This document shows, piece by piece, positions 60,500 to 64,000 of a DNA stretch of 64,000 nt. The DNA comes from Chryseosolibacter sp964532595. Its GTDB lineage: Bacteria; Bacteroidota; Bacteroidia; Cytophagales; Cyclobacteriaceae. The notes below the pieces were generated by a model that was given only the letters and a program-made list of their open reading frames with translations, was not told the origin of the DNA and searched no databases. The position numbers were made by a program, and so were the translations under genes. Location: positions 1 through 64,000 of the forward strand of contig CAZHIQ010000009.1 in the NCBI GenBank assembly GCA_964532595.1, written 5' to 3'. Each line of letters begins with the position of its first letter. The first letter of the stretch is position 1.

Positions 60500-61729
60500 C
60501 TAACCGACCACACGTCCTGCCATGAGGCTTTTCACCTCCACGGGGCTGAAATTCAACACATTCTGTAAGATGGATTCCGTGTGTTCGCCCAAGTGCGGCG
60601 GTGGAAGAAGGTGGGAGGAAATGGCACGACCATCGGATGCGACATAGGTACGAACGCCGGCCGCCGGCCCATCCCGAAGAACGAGTCTCGAAGCAACAGG
60701 ATCCGAAAAGACTTCCTGCATATCCCGGATTACAGCCGCCGGTATTTTGGCCGCGTGCAAAGCAGCCAATAATCGATCCGCCCGGTGGCGCCCCACCCTT
60801 TCGCTCAAAATCTCGCCCAGGGCCACACGGTTTCGAACTCGTTGGAGATTGTTTGAAAACCGATCATCATTAGATAGGCTACTGATTTCCAATACGCTAC
60901 AGAGTTGCCGAAACTGATGATCGGCCCCCACAGCAAGAATTATTTCGCGGTCATCGGCCGTGCGGAAAAGGTCACCATACGGAGCGATGTTCGGGTGGGC
61001 AGAGCCCTGCTTTTGAGGAATTGCGCTGGATACCAGGTAGTTAGTCGCCTGGTTAGCCAGTGAAGCGATGGCTGCGTCGATGAGCGAAACCGACACACGC
61101 CGGCCTGCGCCCGTTCTGGTCCGTTCCATCAGGGCCACCAGGAGCCCTTCTTTGAGTTGATGTCCGGCCAGAATATCAACCAGGGCGACAGGCATTTTAA
61201 GGGAAGGGCCACCCGGCTCTCCGTTCATCGACATGAATCCCGCTTCAGCCTGAATGATAGCATCATAGCCGACCCTCGGGTTGTCCTGACCGTAGCCCGA
61301 GATCTCTCCGTAGATCAAGCGCGGGTTCAACGCAGAAAGGGAGGCGTAATCAACGCCAAGTTTTTCAGCATCGCCCGGTTTGTAACTAGCGATAACGATA
61401 TCTGCGCGCCGGGCAAGGCGATGTACGATATCCCTTCCGGTCACATGCGTAAGGTCAACAGCAATCGACTGTTTTCCCCAGTTTGCTGAGCAAAAATACG
61501 CCGATCGGTCGTCGGTCTTTTCGTCTTTCAGCTTCCACGACCGCGTCACATCTCCCGACGTGCGAAGATTTTCTACCTTGATAACCTCCGCACCTAACTC
61601 AGCGAAGAACTGTCCGACCCCCGGGCCGGCCAAAACGGATGCGAGTTCCAGGACAATTAGCTCTTTGAACGTGTCCACAACTTTTGTTTTGTCGTAAGTC
61701 GCCCCGAAATTGTAAATCATTTCCCGCAT
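60500..61729 (-). CDS. Class III (CaiB/BaiF family) CoA-transferase
   Basis: 409 residues from the ATG at 61729, or from the ATG at 61720. Family III CoA-transferases move CoA between carboxylic acids through an Asp-bound intermediate. LELASVLAGPGVGQFFAELG, ENLRTSGDVTRSW, YCSANWGKQSIAVDL-like FCSANWGKQSIAVDLTH, SYKPGDAEKLGVDY and GYDAIIQAEAGFMSMNGEPG with the probable catalytic Asp156. The substrate cannot be told from sequence. No pathway genes are adjacent. Divergent from mnmA across 53 bp. Confidence 0.88.
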   Translation of the reverse strand: MREMIYNFGATYDKTKVVDTFKELIVLELASVLAGPGVGQFFAELGAEVIKVENLRTSGDVTRSWKLKDEKTDDRSAYFCSANWGKQSIAVDLTHVTGRDIVHRLARRADIVIASYKPGDAEKLGVDYASLSALNPRLIYGEISGYGQDNPRVGYDAIIQAEAGFMSMNGEPGGPSLKMPVALVDILAGHQLKEGLLVALMERTRTGAGRRVSVSLIDAAIASLANQATNYLVSSAIPQKQGSAHPNIAPYGDLFRTADDREIILAVGADHQFRQLCSVLEISSLSNDDRFSNNLQRVRNRVALGEILSERVGRHRADRLLAALHAAKIPAAVIRDMQEVFSDPVASRLVLRDGPAAGVRTYVASDGRAISSHLLPPPHLGEHTESILQNVLNFSPVEVKSLMAGRVVG

Positions 61730-61782
61730 TTTTGTGTTTTATGACAACATTAAGTGTGAGGAGCTGACGGAAAGTCACCAAT

Positions 61783-62961
61783 ATGAAAAAAAGAGTAGTC
61801 GTTGGTTTATCAGGGGGCGTTGATTCCAGCGTCGCAGCCTATCTGTTGCAGCAACAAGGTTACGAGGTGATCGGCATGTTCATGAAGAACTGGCATGACG
61901 ATTCTGTGACGATCAGCAAGGAATGCCCGTGGCTTGACGACAGTAACGATGCGATGATTGTGGCGCAGCATCTCGGCATCCCTTTTCAGGCGATAGACCT
62001 CAGTGAAGAGTACAAGGCGCGTATTGTCGATTATATGTTTGCCGAATACAAGCGTGGAAGGACGCCGAACCCCGACGTGCTCTGCAACAGGGAAATCAAA
62101 TTTGATGTATTCCTAGAAAACGCGCTTAAGCTCGGTGCCGACTTTGTGGCGACCGGACACTACGCCCGAAAGGATAGCATTGAGAAGGACGGGGAAATCA
62201 TCCATCGCTTGTTAAGCGGAAAAGATCCCAATAAGGATCAAAGCTATTTTCTTTGCCAACTTACGCAGAAGCAGTTGTCGCGTTCTCTTTTTCCAATTGG
62301 CGAACTTCAGAAGTCGCAGGTCCGTGAGATCGCCCGGGAGATAAACCTGGTAACTGCCGACAAAAAAGATTCGCAAGGATTGTGCTTTGTCGGGAAAGTA
62401 CATTTACCCGAATTTCTTCAGCAACGACTCGAGCCGCGCCGCGGAAAAGTAATTGCACTTCCGCCTGAGGCGAACGCCTTTGCCAACGGACATCCACACG
62501 ATGACCTTATCGCGATGACAAGTCCCTATCGCTTATCGGCCGACGAGGGTCGTGTGGTAGGGGAACACAACGGGGCACACTACTACACGGTGGGTCAGCG
62601 CAAGGGGCTTGCCCTCGGCGGACACCCCAAGCCCATGTTTGTCATTGGAACCGACACGACCAACAACATCATTTATACAGGCATGGGCGAAGATCATCCC
62701 GGCCTCTACCGCAAGGGCTTATTTATCGATTCCGAAGAAGTTCATTGGATCCGTGAAGATCTTCAGTTAAGCGTTGGCGAATCACGCCGGTATGAGGCGA
62801 GGATACGTTATCGGCAACCCTTGACTTCGTGCACTCTCCATCAGAGGGAGGAAGGCCTCTATATCATCTTTGACAAGCCCCAGAAAAGCATTACCCCCGG
62901 ACAATTCGCGGCATGGTACGATGGCGAAGAATTGGTTGGTTCGGGCGTGATCGCCGAGTAA
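61783..62961 (+). CDS. mnmA: tRNA-specific 2-thiouridylase MnmA
   Basis: 392 residues. Makes s2U34 in tRNA for Lys, Glu and Gln. PP-loop GLSGGVDSS at 8-16, TPNPDVLCNREIKF with catalytic Cys101, DSQGLCFVGK with the second catalytic Cys201, VGQRKGLALGG and the C-terminal barrel (RIRYRQPLTSCTLH, FDKPQKSITPGQFAAWYDGE). Length and all key residues are normal. Confidence 0.97.
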   Translation: MKKRVVVGLSGGVDSSVAAYLLQQQGYEVIGMFMKNWHDDSVTISKECPWLDDSNDAMIVAQHLGIPFQAIDLSEEYKARIVDYMFAEYKRGRTPNPDVLCNREIKFDVFLENALKLGADFVATGHYARKDSIEKDGEIIHRLLSGKDPNKDQSYFLCQLTQKQLSRSLFPIGELQKSQVREIAREINLVTADKKDSQGLCFVGKVHLPEFLQQRLEPRRGKVIALPPEANAFANGHPHDDLIAMTSPYRLSADEGRVVGEHNGAHYYTVGQRKGLALGGHPKPMFVIGTDTTNNIIYTGMGEDHPGLYRKGLFIDSEEVHWIREDLQLSVGESRRYEARIRYRQPLTSCTLHQREEGLYIIFDKPQKSITPGQFAAWYDGEELVGSGVIAE

Positions 62962-62973
62962 GAAGGAGGTTGG

Positions 62974-63540
62974 TTATTCCCTGAATCCACTGATCCCTCC
63001 CGAGACGATAAACTTCATCGCCCGCGGAGCTGTCATCTTCAACGGACGGATATTCTCCCTCGGCACGAAGTAGTGATATCCCGACACCGCATAAGAATGC
63101 GGAATGTATACTGCCACCATCTCGTGCAACCCCAATTCGGCAAGGTCTTCCTGTGTCACAAACCCAATCTGGTGAAGATCGTTCTCGCGATTGATCCGAA
63201 TGAGAACCGGTTTGTTAAACTTTCGCTTATCCCCCACTACCGCACTGAGAAGATCTTTCAATGTCGAGTAGATAATTTTCACGAGCGGAATCCGATTCAT
63301 CCCGGCGTCAAACCATCCAACAAGCGTTCTGAAAATATAGTGGCTTGAAAGATATCCTATTAATGTGATTACCGAGAAGATGATGAGAAAACCCAATCCC
63401 CAGTAGGGAAGATCTAGTTGTTCGTCCAGCCAGCTGAACGCAAAAAATATGAAATATCCCGTGGCCACAACGGGCACGATGAACAGCGTACCACTCAGAA
63501 AGTAGCGCAGCAGGCGCGCAATAATTTCATTCGCATTCAT
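62974..63540 (-). CDS. DUF502-family inner-membrane protein
   Basis: 188 residues. Two membrane segments: YFLSGTLFIVPVVATGYFIF at about 12-31 and LGFLIIFSVITLIGYLSSHY at about 48-67. Then the DUF502 signature GMNRIPLVKIIYSTLKDLLS, a strand-rich soluble part (PVLIRINRENDLHQIGFVTQ) and AVYIPHSYAVSGYHYFVPRE. The function of this widespread family is unknown. It is convergent with mnmA (12-bp gap) and shares the strand of cmk. Confidence 0.88.
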   Translation of the reverse strand: MNANEIIARLLRYFLSGTLFIVPVVATGYFIFFAFSWLDEQLDLPYWGLGFLIIFSVITLIGYLSSHYIFRTLVGWFDAGMNRIPLVKIIYSTLKDLLSAVVGDKRKFNKPVLIRINRENDLHQIGFVTQEDLAELGLHEMVAVYIPHSYAVSGYHYFVPRENIRPLKMTAPRAMKFIVSGGISGFRE

Positions 63541-63573
63541 AAACAGTGATGATTAACGGCGGTCGGCCCCCGA

Positions 63574-64000
63574 CTATCGAGCGATGACCGGTTCAACGGC
63601 TCTCGCCAGCGCAAGTCTGACAACTTCATCAACTTGCTCATCGATCGTTATGTGGGTGGTGTCAATTACCGTAGCGTCATCCGCTTGCCGCAATGGACTT
63701 TCGGTCCGTTCGGTATCAAGTTTGTCGCGCTGCCTGAGGTTCTCGATCACATCATCGAGGTTCACGAGTTGGCCTCGTTCAAGCAGTTCCTGTTGTCGTC
63801 GATAGGCTCGAACATAAATATCGGCCGTCATGAAAATCTTGAGTTCGGCGGTAGGAAAAACCACGGTGCCAATGTCGCGCCCATCCATAACGACGCCTTT
63901 CTCTCGAGCCATCCGTCGTTGTTGTTCTACCATAGCGACGCGTACTTCGCGAATAGCACTTACCTGACTCACCCTCTCCGAGACGTGCATTTTCCGAATT
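63574..64000 (-). CDS. cmk: Cytidylate kinase, C-terminal part (cut by window edge)
   Basis: The last 142 codons are inside the window; the P-loop and N-terminus lie beyond 64000. Transfers phosphate from ATP to CMP and dCMP. Visible motifs: VSQVSAIREVRVAMVEQQRR, the GRDIGTVVFPTAELKIFMTA segment typical of Cmk, the Arg-rich lid (YRRQQELLERG, IENLRQRDKLDTERTESPLR) and DATVIDTTHITIDEQVDEVV. The stop is TAG at 63576-63574. It lies 33 bp upstream of the DUF502 gene on the same strand. Confidence 0.93.
   Translation of the reverse strand, partial: IRKMHVSERVSQVSAIREVRVAMVEQQRRMAREKGVVMDGRDIGTVVFPTAELKIFMTADIYVRAYRRQQELLERGQLVNLDDVIENLRQRDKLDTERTESPLRQADDATVIDTTHITIDEQVDEVVRLALARAVEPVIAR

Noticed and set aside
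1..64000. CRISPR arrays, prophage genes, transposases, restriction or toxin-antitoxin systems
   Set aside because: None were seen. The only repeats are paralogous genes, the 128-bp tRNA-end repeat and the barrel gene duplication.

Overview
The window comes from a Bacteroidota chromosome, most likely a Cytophagales-type soil or freshwater organism. This rests on SusC/SusD pairs, type IX secretion (T9SS) C-terminal sorting domains, lipoproteins with an acidic patch just after the lipid cysteine, Bacteroidota promoters of the form TTG-N18/19-TAnnTTTG, and the Bacteroidota form of the division/cell wall (dcw) cluster without murB or ddl. Genus cannot be fixed from sequence alone.

Region 1 (1-30300, all minus strand) is a large accessory locus for surface glycan or polymer capture. 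Transcription runs right to left. A six-gene unit comes first: susC, susD, a second susC without the usual N-terminal domain, a second susD, a DUF1735 lipoprotein and a stalk lipoprotein. It ends at a perfect 13-bp hairpin at 19266-19295. After it come three secreted right-handed beta-helix proteins with T9SS tails, interleaved with modular lipoproteins. The lipoproteins share one N-terminal Ig-like stalk of about 110 residues but carry at least five different C-terminal modules (A to E below). The gene order shows a cassette [beta-helix, type B lipoprotein, type C lipoprotein] present three times: complete at 19115-14286, lacking C at 14149-10200, and decayed at 10138-5305, where B is truncated, C is a short tail and an unrelated type E gene is inserted. 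Further left are a stalk-only gene, a type D gene, a type A tail remnant, two tandem type A genes and a partial stalk gene at the window edge.

Region 2 (30301-33000) is a scarred junction. It holds a small basic ORF behind a canonical promoter, a decayed tandem copy of the 3' end of an outer-membrane barrel gene, that barrel gene, tRNA-Arg(ACG), a 100-N assembly gap inside a 128-bp tandem repeat containing the tRNA 3' end, and a sulfatase pseudogene with a frameshift and a large internal deletion.

Region 3 (33000-44770) is mostly housekeeping: two LPP20-like lipoproteins, a THUMP RNA methyltransferase, birA, rsfS, ftsH, lpxH, a secreted protein of unknown function, an NtrC-type regulator with its histidine kinase, and a small lipoprotein.

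Region 4 (44771-60500) is the dcw operon, transcribed leftward: mraZ, rsmH, ftsL, ftsI, murE, mraY, murD, ftsW, murG, murC, ftsQ, ftsA, ftsZ. It has a promoter overlapping three 10-bp-phased MraZ boxes and ends at a hairpin terminator at 44744-44769. Region 5 (60500-64000) holds a CoA-transferase, mnmA, a DUF502 membrane protein and the end of cmk. The most unusual content is the repeated beta-helix/modular-lipoprotein cassette and its recombination scars in region 1.
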